From: Bacillota bacterium
Lineage (GTDB): Bacteria; Bacillota; Clostridia; Peptostreptococcales; Acidaminobacteraceae
Assembly (NCBI GenBank): GCA_024636005.1
Contig: JAGXHV010000086.1
Span: 1-46,805 of the forward strand
Direction: 5' to 3'
DNA: 46,805 nucleotides
Positions 23,065-31,601 of the stretch are shown here, in pieces. The position numbers and the translations under genes are program-made. Each line of letters starts with the position of its first letter. Position 1 is the stretch's first letter. The notes beneath the pieces were generated by a model. It saw only the letters and a list, made by a program, of their open reading frames with translations, had not been told where the DNA came from and made no database searches.

Positions 23065-24651
23065 ATGAAAAAAATTGTGGCAATAAGTTTTATATTGAGT
23101 TTAATTATACTTGGTGCACTTTGGTACATAGTACTCCCCATCATTTCCATCAATTTCATTCACTTGTCCATAATCGCCATGGCAATTACAATCACATTAT
23201 TTGCGGGTTCCTTTGCATTTATCAAAGATGGTGAAAAATTTGGAAAACTTCAAAAATCAACACTTGTGTTACTAGGTATTACAGTTATTTATTTCCTTGT
23301 CAGCCTGGTTGGATCTGCATCATTCTTTCACTGGGAAAACAAACAGACTCAACTCAATCTAACAGAAATTGCAGAATTTGATACGTCAGTGCCCAATGTG
23401 GACATGGCAAATCTGATTATACTAGATGAGAATGACGCCAGAAAAACATCTGAAAAATTGATTACTGAAAAAAATCCAAGTTTAGGCAGCCAGTTCCAAA
23501 TTGGTAGAGGGACTCTAAGTGTTGTAAGCGACAAACCGTTTTGGGTATTCCCATTAGAACACCGAGGTCTCTTTAAATGGTTGAGAAATAGTGGAGAAAT
23601 ACCGGGTTACATCTTCGTGAGTGCAACTGATTTCAATACTTCAAAATTTGTTGACTATACTTTTGCAGTTTCCCTTACTGGATACTTTTCAGATGATTTA
23701 AAAAGAAGCATTTACTTGAAGTATCCAAGTATTGGTCAAACTGATTTCTCTTTTGAAATTGATGACAATGAAAAAGGATATTGGGTCGTCACTGCATATA
23801 CTCATGAAAATTGGCTGTCAACGACTAAGGTTATGGGCACTATAATCGTGGATCCAGTGGATAAATCTATGGAATTCTATGATGTTGGCGAACAACCAGA
23901 TTGGGTGGATCGAGTATTCCCTGTTGACGTGTTTCTAGCTCAAATTGATTGGTATGGCAAATACATCAATGGTTGGTGGAATCCTTCAGATGAAGGCAAA
24001 CTCTCTGACACTGATGGTATGGGATATGTTTTCAAAGAAAACACACTTTATTTTTATACTGGTCTTACCAGTGTAGGAAAAGACGCCGCAACAACAGGCT
24101 TTGTCATCTACAATCCAAAAAATGGAACAGCTGAATACAACCGACTTTCAGGTTCGATTGAAACAAAAGCTATTGGATTGATGGAAGAACTCGTTCAAAA
24201 CGCTGGTTACACTGCAACATTCCCCTATTTGATCAATATCAATGGTGAAGCCACTTATTTTTCAACACTCAAAGGTAACAGCGGAAACGTTGTCGGTTAT
24301 TCGTTTGCTTCAGTTCAAAACTACAAAGCTGTCGCATGGGCCAAAACACTAAGAGAAGCTCAAACAGAGTATAATCGCGTACTGATCAGGGAAGGTGGCA
24401 ACAACGCCCTCACCTCACAGACTTCCGATCTTAAGAAAACAGAAGGATCGATTTCCAGAATCGGCGCATTAACCGATGGATACTATGTTATAAAAATCAT
24501 GAATGTAGAAACATTATATGTAGTCAATTCTGAACAATTCCCAATTGTTTCACTAAGTCAAGTTGGCGACAATGTAATCATTTCATATTTGGAGGACCCA
24601 GAAGCTGAGAAAATCGATGCTATAGAGTTTGTTAATACGAGTATTAAGTGA
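23065..24651 (+). CDS. Large membrane-bound protein of unknown function
   Basis: The 528-residue protein starts with three membrane segments (about residues 4-24, 32-52, 69-90), then a soluble domain of about 430 residues outside. That domain is rich in aromatic residues and includes a VSATD strand, FSFEIDDNEKGYWVVTAYTH near 230, DWVDRVFPVDV and GKYINGWWNP near 285-315, and YFSTLKGNSGNVVGYSFASVQNY near 405-420. I recall similar uncharacterised Firmicutes proteins but know no function. GGAGG lies nearby ahead of the ATG. It is monocistronic, divergent from the DUF2975 operon, and ends at a strong hairpin. A surface scaffold or ligand-binding role would be a guess. Confidence 0.7.
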   Translation: MKKIVAISFILSLIILGALWYIVLPIISINFIHLSIIAMAITITLFAGSFAFIKDGEKFGKLQKSTLVLLGITVIYFLVSLVGSASFFHWENKQTQLNLTEIAEFDTSVPNVDMANLIILDENDARKTSEKLITEKNPSLGSQFQIGRGTLSVVSDKPFWVFPLEHRGLFKWLRNSGEIPGYIFVSATDFNTSKFVDYTFAVSLTGYFSDDLKRSIYLKYPSIGQTDFSFEIDDNEKGYWVVTAYTHENWLSTTKVMGTIIVDPVDKSMEFYDVGEQPDWVDRVFPVDVFLAQIDWYGKYINGWWNPSDEGKLSDTDGMGYVFKENTLYFYTGLTSVGKDAATTGFVIYNPKNGTAEYNRLSGSIETKAIGLMEELVQNAGYTATFPYLININGEATYFSTLKGNSGNVVGYSFASVQNYKAVAWAKTLREAQTEYNRVLIREGGNNALTSQTSDLKKTEGSISRIGALTDGYYVIKIMNVETLYVVNSEQFPIVSLSQVGDNVIISYLEDPEAEKIDAIEFVNTSIK

Positions 24652-24664
24652 GTACGAAGCACTT

Positions 24665-24695
24665 AAAAACCACGACAGTAGTTGTCGTGGTTTTT
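24665..24695. terminator. Terminator after the large membrane protein gene
   Basis: A perfect 13-bp stem (AAAAACCACGACA/TGTCGTGGTTTTT) with a 5-nt loop. It can act in both directions, so it also closes the convergent rhomboid gene. Its CCACGAC core recurs at 25411-25435. Confidence 0.9.
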
Positions 24696-24742
24696 CTATG
24701 CATTATGATGATCATCTCCTTCGTAGATTACGAGTTCAGCTG

Positions 24743-25327
24743 TCATACCATCTCTCCTTGATCACTCTTTTTAAGCAAATATCCAATAATGAGTCCCATA
24801 GATATTCCCGCAAGATGTGCAGCGGATGAATCAGAAAGTTGAGATCCAATAAAAATTGTGAAAATATTGAATACGATCAATGACATTAACCAAAATTTTG
24901 CTTTAGATTTTAAGATCAATTGATTCGGACGCAAAATCGCATAAGCAGCAACGATTCCAAATACTGAAGCAGATGCCCCTGCCATCAATGTTGTGTTACC
25001 GATGAGATTTGAGATAGGTACAATTACAAAACTACCACTTAAACCAGCTAAGAAATAAATCGCAAATATTATTCTTTTATTTGTTATCTTTTCGAGTTTT
25101 GATCCGAAAACTAAAAATAAGAGCATGTTCAACAAAATATGTATATGGATTTCATGAGAAAAAAATACAGTTATTAAGGTCCATGGTCTCTGAATTATCA
25201 CATTCACATCTGTACTTAACAACATATTTTCTGCTAGATTGGGGATCAAAATAATCAGCAAATATATGATAATATTGATTGCCACCAGTCCAATAGTGCC
25301 TATTCCAAAACGTTTTAATACTTTCAT
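24743..25327 (-). CDS. Rhomboid-family intramembrane serine protease
   Basis: The 194-residue protein has six membrane segments. The catalytic pair is seen as the Ser in GASASVFGI (segment 4, about residue 115) and the His in SAAHLAGISMG (segment 6, about residue 170). Early HxxxN-like signature SHEIHIHILLNML is also present, with the conserved Asn. It cleaves proteins within the membrane. GAGG precedes the ATG at 25327. It stands alone between two terminators that share a stem, and has no obvious partner gene. Confidence 0.93.
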   Translation of the reverse strand: MKVLKRFGIGTIGLVAINIIIYLLIILIPNLAENMLLSTDVNVIIQRPWTLITVFFSHEIHIHILLNMLLFLVFGSKLEKITNKRIIFAIYFLAGLSGSFVIVPISNLIGNTTLMAGASASVFGIVAAYAILRPNQLILKSKAKFWLMSLIVFNIFTIFIGSQLSDSSAAHLAGISMGLIIGYLLKKSDQGEMV

Positions 25328-25405
25328 TTTACTTTCCTCTTTTCAATTTATTCTTTCTCCAGAATATCATCTGATCATTAAGAAATTATTAATGAAGACT
25401 TAAAT

Positions 25406-25435
25406 AAAAAACCACGACAGTCAAACCGTCGTGGT
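25406..25435 (-). terminator. Terminator after xylB
   Basis: ACCACGAC/GTCGTGGT, 8 bp, with a 9-nt loop, followed on the minus strand by T residues. It closes the xylose operon. Confidence 0.85.
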
Positions 25436-25452
25436 CTAATTCTTGAAATTTA

Positions 25453-26910
25453 CTATGCAAAATAAGGTTCCAAATATCGGTACAAACTTTGATATTTTTT
25501 GTGTTTGTCGAGATAGATGGCTACATTATAAGAATCTGGCTTAGTAGCATCAACAGTCTGAATCATTACTTTTGTGGCTTCATAGACGTTTTCATAGATG
25601 CCTTCACCTACAGCAGCAAGTATAGCAGCCCCAAGTGCACCACCTTGATTGGTGTTGATGCCCACAATTTCATGTCCGAAAACATCAGCAATGATTTGAC
25701 GCCATTTTTGGCTTTTTGCACCACCGCCAATAACCCTTATTTCGTTCACAGGAACACCCATATCTTTGAGGATGTCCAGTGAATCTTTAAGTCCAAAAGC
25801 TACTCCTTCGAGTACCGCTTTTGTCATATCTCCTCGACCACTGTTCATATCCATTCCGATAAAAGTGCCTCTGGCATTTGGATTGGCATATGGAGTTCTT
25901 TCTCCCATCAAATATGGAAGAAAGATCACATCTGAGATTTGATTGTCCACCTCAATTAGCAAATTGTCTATGGACTCCTTGGATACTTCATCTGACCACC
26001 ATTTAAGACTGCTTGCAGCCGACAACATGACCCCCATGGAATGATACTTGCCACTCGCATGGCAAAATGCATGAAGCCTATTTTCAGAATCCATCCTATA
26101 ATCATCATGAGCCGCAAAGACCACACCGGATGTGCCTAAGGTCACTGAAACTACGCCTTCACCGACTGTTCCTGTACCTATTGCACCAGCCGCCTGGTCA
26201 CCAGCACCAGCCACTATGATAACGTCTTGTGAAAGTCCTAAAATCGCTTTGATCTCATCTGAAAGATTCCCTGTTACCGCAAAGGATTCATGCAGTTTAG
26301 GCAATTGTTTTTCAGTGATTCCGATAAATTCAAGCATAGGTTTAGAGTAGCATTTATTTTGAACGTCAAGTAGCAACATACCTGATGCATCGGAATAATC
26401 TGTGGCATAAATCCCAGACAATTTGTAGTTAATGAAATCTTTTGGGAGTAGGTACATGTCCACCTTTTGAAAGATCTCAGGATGATGCTTTTTAAGCCAA
26501 AGTATTTTCGGAGCGGTGAATCCGGTGAGGGCTTTGTTCCCTACCAGTTCACCAAGTTTCTTCATCCCAAAATGCTTTGTGATATCAATGCATTCATCTG
26601 AGGTTCTTTGATCACACCATAAGATGGCTGGAGTAAGAACTTCACCCCGGTCATCCAATGCGACCATACCATGCATCTGCCCACTGAATCCAATCCCTCT
26701 AATATCATCTTTGATATTTTTATTTGCATCAATCAGTTTCTTCAGTGCAGTAAGTGTCCCCTGCCACCAATCTTCTGGATTTTGTTCCGCCCAATTGGTG
26801 TGGGGATAATACACGGGGTATTCTTCAGTAGCTTCATCGATTATTTTACCAGTCCCCGTGATCAGCAGGACCTTGATAGAAGAAGTACCAAGATCTATTC
26901 CAATATACAT
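25453..26910 (-). CDS. xylB: Xylulokinase
   Basis: The 485-residue FGGY kinase phosphorylates D-xylulose to xylulose 5-phosphate for the pentose phosphate pathway. It starts with the ATP-site strand GIDLGTSSIKVLL, has the sugar-site segment GFSGQMHGMVALD (about residues 73-85), LWCDQRT, and the C-terminal RVIGGGAKSQKWRQIIADVF with the second phosphate loop. Length is normal for XylB. The ATG lies two bases after the xylA stop, with CAGGAG inside the end of xylA, so translation is coupled. Confidence 0.96.
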   Translation of the reverse strand: MYIGIDLGTSSIKVLLITGTGKIIDEATEEYPVYYPHTNWAEQNPEDWWQGTLTALKKLIDANKNIKDDIRGIGFSGQMHGMVALDDRGEVLTPAILWCDQRTSDECIDITKHFGMKKLGELVGNKALTGFTAPKILWLKKHHPEIFQKVDMYLLPKDFINYKLSGIYATDYSDASGMLLLDVQNKCYSKPMLEFIGITEKQLPKLHESFAVTGNLSDEIKAILGLSQDVIIVAGAGDQAAGAIGTGTVGEGVVSVTLGTSGVVFAAHDDYRMDSENRLHAFCHASGKYHSMGVMLSAASSLKWWSDEVSKESIDNLLIEVDNQISDVIFLPYLMGERTPYANPNARGTFIGMDMNSGRGDMTKAVLEGVAFGLKDSLDILKDMGVPVNEIRVIGGGAKSQKWRQIIADVFGHEIVGINTNQGGALGAAILAAVGEGIYENVYEATKVMIQTVDATKPDSYNVAIYLDKHKKYQSLYRYLEPYFA

Positions 26911-26912
26911 AG

Positions 26913-28226
26913 TCAGCTCCTGTAAATGTATTGATTGAGCATGTTTTCTAGAAGTTCCTGGCGACCTGATGTGTTTTTGATTTCACCCAGTTCAAGTGCA
27001 TATTCTGCTAGTTCTTCGAAGCCCACTTCACCACTCACAATTTTCTCGCCAATTCCACTTTCATAACTTGCATATCTTTCACTCATCAACTTGTCGAATT
27101 CACCATCTGTTATGATTTGATCCGCAATCAATAAACCTTTGGCAAAAGTGTCCATTCCAGCGATATAAGCATAGAACAGGTCATCCATTTCAAATGATCC
27201 TCTTCTTACTTTGGCATCAAAGTTGAGTCCACCCGGTGCGAGGCCGCCATTTCTGATGACTTCGATCATTGCAAGTACTGCATCATAAATGTTTGTTGGG
27301 AACTGATCTGTATCCCATCCAAGAAGCAAATCGCCTTGGTTGGCATCGATAGAGCCCAGCATACCGTTTATTCTGGCCATATTGAGTTCGTGCTCAAAAG
27401 TATGCATTGCGAGTGTCGCATGGTTGGCTTCAATATTCAATTTGTAATGATCCTGAAGATTATATTTTCTTAAGAACCCAATAACTGTAGAGGTATCAAA
27501 ATCGTATTGATGCTTGGTTGGCTCTTTTGGTTTTGGTTCAATGAGAAGTTGTCCAGTGAATCCGATTTTTTCTTTGTAGTCCACAGCCATCTGCAGGAAG
27601 CGTCCCAGATTGTCCAGTTCAAGTTCGGTGTTGGTGTTGAGTAATGTCTCGTAGCCTTCACGGCCTCCCCAGAACACGTAGTTTTCTCCGCCTAATTTTT
27701 TCGTGACTTCCATAGCTTTTTTAACTTGTGCAGCTGCATATGCGAAGACATCGGCGTTTGGAGAAGTGGATGCACCATGTACAAATCTTTTGTGAGTGAA
27801 TGCATTGGTGGTTCCCCAGAGACATTTGATTCCTGTCTTTTCCATCAATCCTTCAATATAAGAAACCATCTCATCGAGGTTCTCGTTCTTTTCTTTTAAG
27901 CTATCGCCTTCTGGTGCAATATCGAGATCATGAAAACAGAAATATTCAACGCCTAGTTTTTTCATAAGTTCAAAACCGATATCAGCGCGCAGCTTTGATT
28001 TTTCAAGTCCAGATAATTCATTCCAAGGTCTTTCCATAGTACCGGTTCCAAATGGATCTGAGCCTTCTCCAGTCAGTGTGTGCCAGTAACTCATAGCAAA
28101 TCTAAGATGTTCTTTCATAGGTTTTCCTGACACGATTCTCTCTGGATCATAGTATTTAAACGCCAAAGGGTTATTAGAAGACTCCCCTTCAAATTTGATT
28201 TTTCCAATGTTTTTGAAATATTCCAT
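26913..28226 (-). CDS. xylA: Xylose isomerase (class II)
   Basis: The 437-residue protein converts D-xylose to D-xylulose. Conserved elements are [13 protein letters not shown] (catalytic His about residue 102), [38 protein letters not shown] with the metal-binding Glu, [14 protein letters not shown], and [18 protein letters not shown] with the metal Asp residues. The N-terminal extension and length place it in class II. GGAGG precedes the ATG. It follows the ABC permease genes and precedes xylB, forming the end of a xylose or xylo-oligosaccharide uptake operon. Confidence 0.97.
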   Translation of the reverse strand: MEYFKNIGKIKFEGESSNNPLAFKYYDPERIVSGKPMKEHLRFAMSYWHTLTGEGSDPFGTGTMERPWNELSGLEKSKLRADIGFELMKKLGVEYFCFHDLDIAPEGDSLKEKNENLDEMVSYIEGLMEKTGIKCLWGTTNAFTHKRFVHGASTSPNADVFAYAAAQVKKAMEVTKKLGGENYVFWGGREGYETLLNTNTELELDNLGRFLQMAVDYKEKIGFTGQLLIEPKPKEPTKHQYDFDTSTVIGFLRKYNLQDHYKLNIEANHATLAMHTFEHELNMARINGMLGSIDANQGDLLLGWDTDQFPTNIYDAVLAMIEVIRNGGLAPGGLNFDAKVRRGSFEMDDLFYAYIAGMDTFAKGLLIADQIITDGEFDKLMSERYASYESGIGEKIVSGEVGFEELAEYALELGEIKNTSGRQELLENMLNQYIYRS

Positions 28227-28250
28227 AATGTCCTCCTCAATAATTAAGCT

Positions 28251-29099
28251 TTATCCTTTGACACCACCAAGCGCCACACCCTCTATAATGTATTTTGAGA
28301 GTAGGAAATAAGCGACGAAAAGCGGTAGAACTGTCAGGGCAAGGCCCAAGTATACCGCACCATATTCAGTTTTATAAATGTCTCCCCGGAGCAAACTCAC
28401 CATGATTGGCATGGTATACTTGTCACTGTCGGTGAGGAGCACAAGTGGCAGGAACAGGCTGTTCCAGCTTGATACAAATGTGAAAATCGCTTGTGTTGCC
28501 ATTGCTGGCTTCATAATTGGTAAAACTATTTTATTGAATGTGTAAAATTCGCTGGCCCCATCGATACGGGATGCTTCAACCAGTTCAAGCGGCAATGAGA
28601 CAATCATGAACTGTCTCATGAAAAACACAGCTGCCGGTACCGCTATTGCTGGTAATATAAGTGCCATGAAATTATTGGTCATTCCAATTTTGTACATGAA
28701 TTGATAAAATCCAATGACCGATACCTGTGCCGGGATCATCATGACAGCGAGAATGAATGTAAAGAAAGGTTTTCTCAATTTCCAGTTGTATGCCACCAAA
28801 GCATAAGCTGTGAGTGCGGAAAAATAAATGGTAAACAAAGTGGATGCAGTCGATACGATTATTGAGTTGGTCAATCCCTTTATTGGATCGAATGTTTTTC
28901 CAAGTAGAATTTTGATATTGCTCATCAGATGCGTGGAAGGAATCAACGAAATTGCATCTTGCTGAATCTGAAATGTATCACGGGTCGCGTTAACGAACAT
29001 GATCCAGAATGGTAAAACACTTAATATTGCCAGCAAAAGACAGACTGTATAGGCAACGACTCTGAAAAGTATTCCTCGATTCTTTCTTGTCTTTGACAT
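28251..29099 (-). CDS. ABC sugar importer permease (MalG type)
   Basis: The 282-residue protein has six membrane segments and the EAA loop ELVEASRIDGASEFYTFNKIVLP (centre about residue 195), where the ATPase docks. This is the MalG-type permease of CUT1 importers. The start lies right behind the MalF-type gene, its ribosome site AGGAGG inside that gene's end. The operon lacks its own ATPase; the UgpC-type ATPase at 39575 may serve. Expected cargo is xylose oligomers given the neighbouring xylosidase, xylA and xylB. Confidence 0.92.
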   Translation of the reverse strand: MSKTRKNRGILFRVVAYTVCLLLAILSVLPFWIMFVNATRDTFQIQQDAISLIPSTHLMSNIKILLGKTFDPIKGLTNSIIVSTASTLFTIYFSALTAYALVAYNWKLRKPFFTFILAVMMIPAQVSVIGFYQFMYKIGMTNNFMALILPAIAVPAAVFFMRQFMIVSLPLELVEASRIDGASEFYTFNKIVLPIMKPAMATQAIFTFVSSWNSLFLPLVLLTDSDKYTMPIMVSLLRGDIYKTEYGAVYLGLALTVLPLFVAYFLLSKYIIEGVALGGVKG

Positions 29100-29100
29100 A

Positions 29101-30078
29101 TTATATGGCCTCCTGACTTTTTGCTAGCTTTGCACGTTCTTTTTTCAGTAGTTTAGCTTCTTTTTGAATTTGTATTTCACCCTTGTCTCGCATGAGGAAG
29201 AACATGAGTGCTGAAAATACAGCGATGATTAAAAACATGATCATGCTGGCCGCTGCTGCCCTATTATATAAGTAGCTACCACTGAATGCCTGATTGTAAA
29301 TAAACACACTGGTTGTAAGCGTTGAATTGTCCGGTCCACCTTGCATGAAAAGCTTAGGTATATCAAACATATTCAAGCCACCTATCATACTAGTAATCAA
29401 GACATACAGTAAAATTGTTTTCAAATTCGGAAGTGTTATATAGAAAAATGCTTGAATACCTGTAGCCCCGTCAATTTCACCGGCTTCATATATTTCAGGA
29501 TTGATTCCAAGAACACCGGATGTGAGAATAATCATAGTGTAACCATACCACATCCAAAATTGTATAAATGAAACAATGCCTCTGGCATAATTCTTATTGA
29601 CTAAAAAGAACACTGGCTCATCAATAATCCCTAGTTTCATGAGCAAACTGTTGACTGGGCTTACCGGATAACCAAATAATGAATAGAAAAGAATTGCTAT
29701 ACTTGCAGCTGTAATGATATTAGGCAAATAAAAGAGTACTTTGAACAAACCTTTACCCCTGAGTTTGTTTCGTCTGGATGTGAACCAGGCGGTCAGCACC
29801 AAGGCCAAAAGGATTTGAGGTATAAAGTTAACGATCCAAATAATAAATGTGTTGACTAACGATTGTCTGAACGAACCATTGTTGAGTACAGAAATAAAAT
29901 TGTCAAATGGGTTATCGAGAAAACTCCACGATGTTGCCGCTAGCCCCTTATAGTCTGTAAATCCGAGAATTGCTGTATAAATCGTTGGATACAGCGAAAA
30001 AATCAAAAATGCAAGGATAAAAGGTAAGCTAAAAATGTATCCGTATTTTGCATAACTCACGTTTTTTCGACGTTTCAA
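29101..30078 (-). CDS. ABC sugar importer permease (MalF type)
   Basis: The 325-residue protein has six membrane segments and an EAA loop (EIYEAGEIDGATGIQAFFYITLP, around residue 215). It pairs with the MalG-type permease. The start chosen is TTG at 30076-30078, ten bases after GGAGG; an in-frame ATG at 30147 lies before the ribosome site and overlaps a stable hairpin, so it is unlikely. A hairpin with 13-bp arms stands between it and the binding-protein gene. Confidence 0.88.
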   Translation of the reverse strand: MKRRKNVSYAKYGYIFSLPFILAFLIFSLYPTIYTAILGFTDYKGLAATSWSFLDNPFDNFISVLNNGSFRQSLVNTFIIWIVNFIPQILLALVLTAWFTSRRNKLRGKGLFKVLFYLPNIITAASIAILFYSLFGYPVSPVNSLLMKLGIIDEPVFFLVNKNYARGIVSFIQFWMWYGYTMIILTSGVLGINPEIYEAGEIDGATGIQAFFYITLPNLKTILLYVLITSMIGGLNMFDIPKLFMQGGPDNSTLTTSVFIYNQAFSGSYLYNRAAAASMIMFLIIAVFSALMFFLMRDKGEIQIQKEAKLLKKERAKLAKSQEAI

Positions 30079-30101
30079 CTTCCACTCACCTCCATAAAGA
30101 T

Positions 30102-30144
30102 AATTGGGATAGGAAAGAGAATTATTATCTATCCTATCCCAATT
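30102..30144 (-). other. 13-bp-arm hairpin between binding-protein and permease genes
   Basis: AATTGGGATAGGA (30102-30114) and TCCTATCCCAATT (30132-30144) are perfect complements with a 17-nt loop, and no T-run follows. It would protect the upstream binding-protein message from 3' decay, making more binding protein than permease, and it lies just ahead of the permease ribosome site. Confidence 0.7.
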
Positions 30145-30156
30145 CACCCGTTTCTT

Positions 30157-31539
30157 TTATTCTACAATTATATCCAAATTGTCTGCAACCATCTGTTTGA
30201 AATCTTTGAGTGCATCTTCACGAGATTTTGAGCCAGATGTGTATGCTCTTACTTGATCACGCCAGTACATATTGATTGTCTCATCATATTGTGTCAAGTT
30301 CTTGCCATTTGCAAATTGGTTGGCTGGAATAAAGACGTCAAACATGTCTTGTCCACCGAGGAAATCAAGTTCTCCGTTGGAGATGCTCATGACTTTACCG
30401 GAAGCGACTGTATCTTTTATGCCACCTTCACCATTAATAGTTCCGTTTGCCCACATATATTGGAGTCCTTGCTCGGATGTATCCAGTGTGATCCATTCGA
30501 TAATTTCTCCAACAGCTTCTTTTTTCTCTGAAGAAGCAGAGCCAAATACCCATGTGCCGCCCCAGAAGAATCCAACTGGTGGTTCTGTTACTGCCCAGTC
30601 TCCTGCAGTTTCGCCACTGTTTCCAGCCATAACGTAGTTGATTAACCATGCTGGTCCAAAGAATCCAAATGTTTTCTTTGCTCCTGCATCTTTCATATCA
30701 GCAAACCAAGCATCTTGCCAGTCTTGTGTGTCATTGTGATAATCATTGTCTTTAAGTTGTTTTGATAAATCAAGAAATGCTTCTCTCTCAGGGTCTATTA
30801 CAAGTTTGCCATCAACAACCCAAGGCTGTTTTGAACTATTTTCCACTGGGTGCCAAAGGTCTCCGTCACCTGAGATGATTCCGTATCCTTTTGCTTTCAA
30901 ATCAGCTGCTGCATCAAAGAACTTGTCCCAACCTGGACCGACAATTTTGCCAACTTCAGCTGGATCTTCTGTTCCCCAAACGTCTTTTGCAATTGATCTG
31001 CGGTAAATGAAAGCACCTCCAGTTGCCTGATAACCAAGTGCAACCACATCGCCGTTACCGTTTGTGCCAATATCTACAGTGTATTGTGCGATATCCGCAT
31101 CTTTGATCTTGTTGTCTACATCGATTCCAAGATCTTTGTATGATGCTGCAAATTGTGATCCGTCACCTTGTGAATACTTGAGAACGAAAGCAGCTTCTGC
31201 TGTGAAAATATCTGGCGCACCGGCTCCGCCACCTGAAAGTGCTTGGTCTAGAGCGGGTTGGTAAGCACCATCGGTTGTTGCGATAACTGTTGTTTTGATT
31301 TCATACTTTTCAGCGAAATCAGGATTGAACTCCAAGTACTTAGCAATCATACCTGGAACTTCCTCAGTAAACGACCATACATTAAGAACCGTCTTTTCTG
31401 TTGAACCCGATGGTGCCTCAGCTGGAGTCTCGCTTCCCGCAGTCGGTTCAACAGGTGCTGGAGTCGTGCTGTCAGACGCGCATGCGGTCAAACCAAATAT
31501 CATCAACACAACCAATAGTAAACTCAAAATTCTTCTCAT
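30157..31539 (-). CDS. ABC sugar-binding lipoprotein (family 1)
   Basis: The 460-residue protein has a lipoprotein signal (hydrophobic core residues 4-17, lipobox LTAC with Cys20) and a Thr/Pro/Ala linker to about residue 45. The mature part is a large extracellular solute-binding protein of CUT1 type, with aromatic stretches (GYQATGGAFIYRRSIAKDVWG, residues about 170-190) suited to stacking on sugar rings. It captures oligosaccharide for the MalF/MalG-type permeases. GGGGG precedes the ATG. An extended -10 (TGCTATCAT) upstream suggests its own promoter, separate from the GH3 gene. Exact sugar is inferred from the neighbours. Confidence 0.93.
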   Translation of the reverse strand: MRRILSLLLVVLMIFGLTACASDSTTPAPVEPTAGSETPAEAPSGSTEKTVLNVWSFTEEVPGMIAKYLEFNPDFAEKYEIKTTVIATTDGAYQPALDQALSGGGAGAPDIFTAEAAFVLKYSQGDGSQFAASYKDLGIDVDNKIKDADIAQYTVDIGTNGNGDVVALGYQATGGAFIYRRSIAKDVWGTEDPAEVGKIVGPGWDKFFDAAADLKAKGYGIISGDGDLWHPVENSSKQPWVVDGKLVIDPEREAFLDLSKQLKDNDYHNDTQDWQDAWFADMKDAGAKKTFGFFGPAWLINYVMAGNSGETAGDWAVTEPPVGFFWGGTWVFGSASSEKKEAVGEIIEWITLDTSEQGLQYMWANGTINGEGGIKDTVASGKVMSISNGELDFLGGQDMFDVFIPANQFANGKNLTQYDETINMYWRDQVRAYTSGSKSREDALKDFKQMVADNLDIIVE

Positions 31540-31601
31540 TGTCTTCCCCCTAATCTTTTAATCATGGTTTATGTAAACTTATGATAGCACAAGTTTGCAT
31601 A

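Noticed and set aside
31540-31601. LacI-type operator ahead of the binding-protein gene
   Set aside because: No GAAAnCGnTTTC match found; the xylose operon may be controlled in another way.
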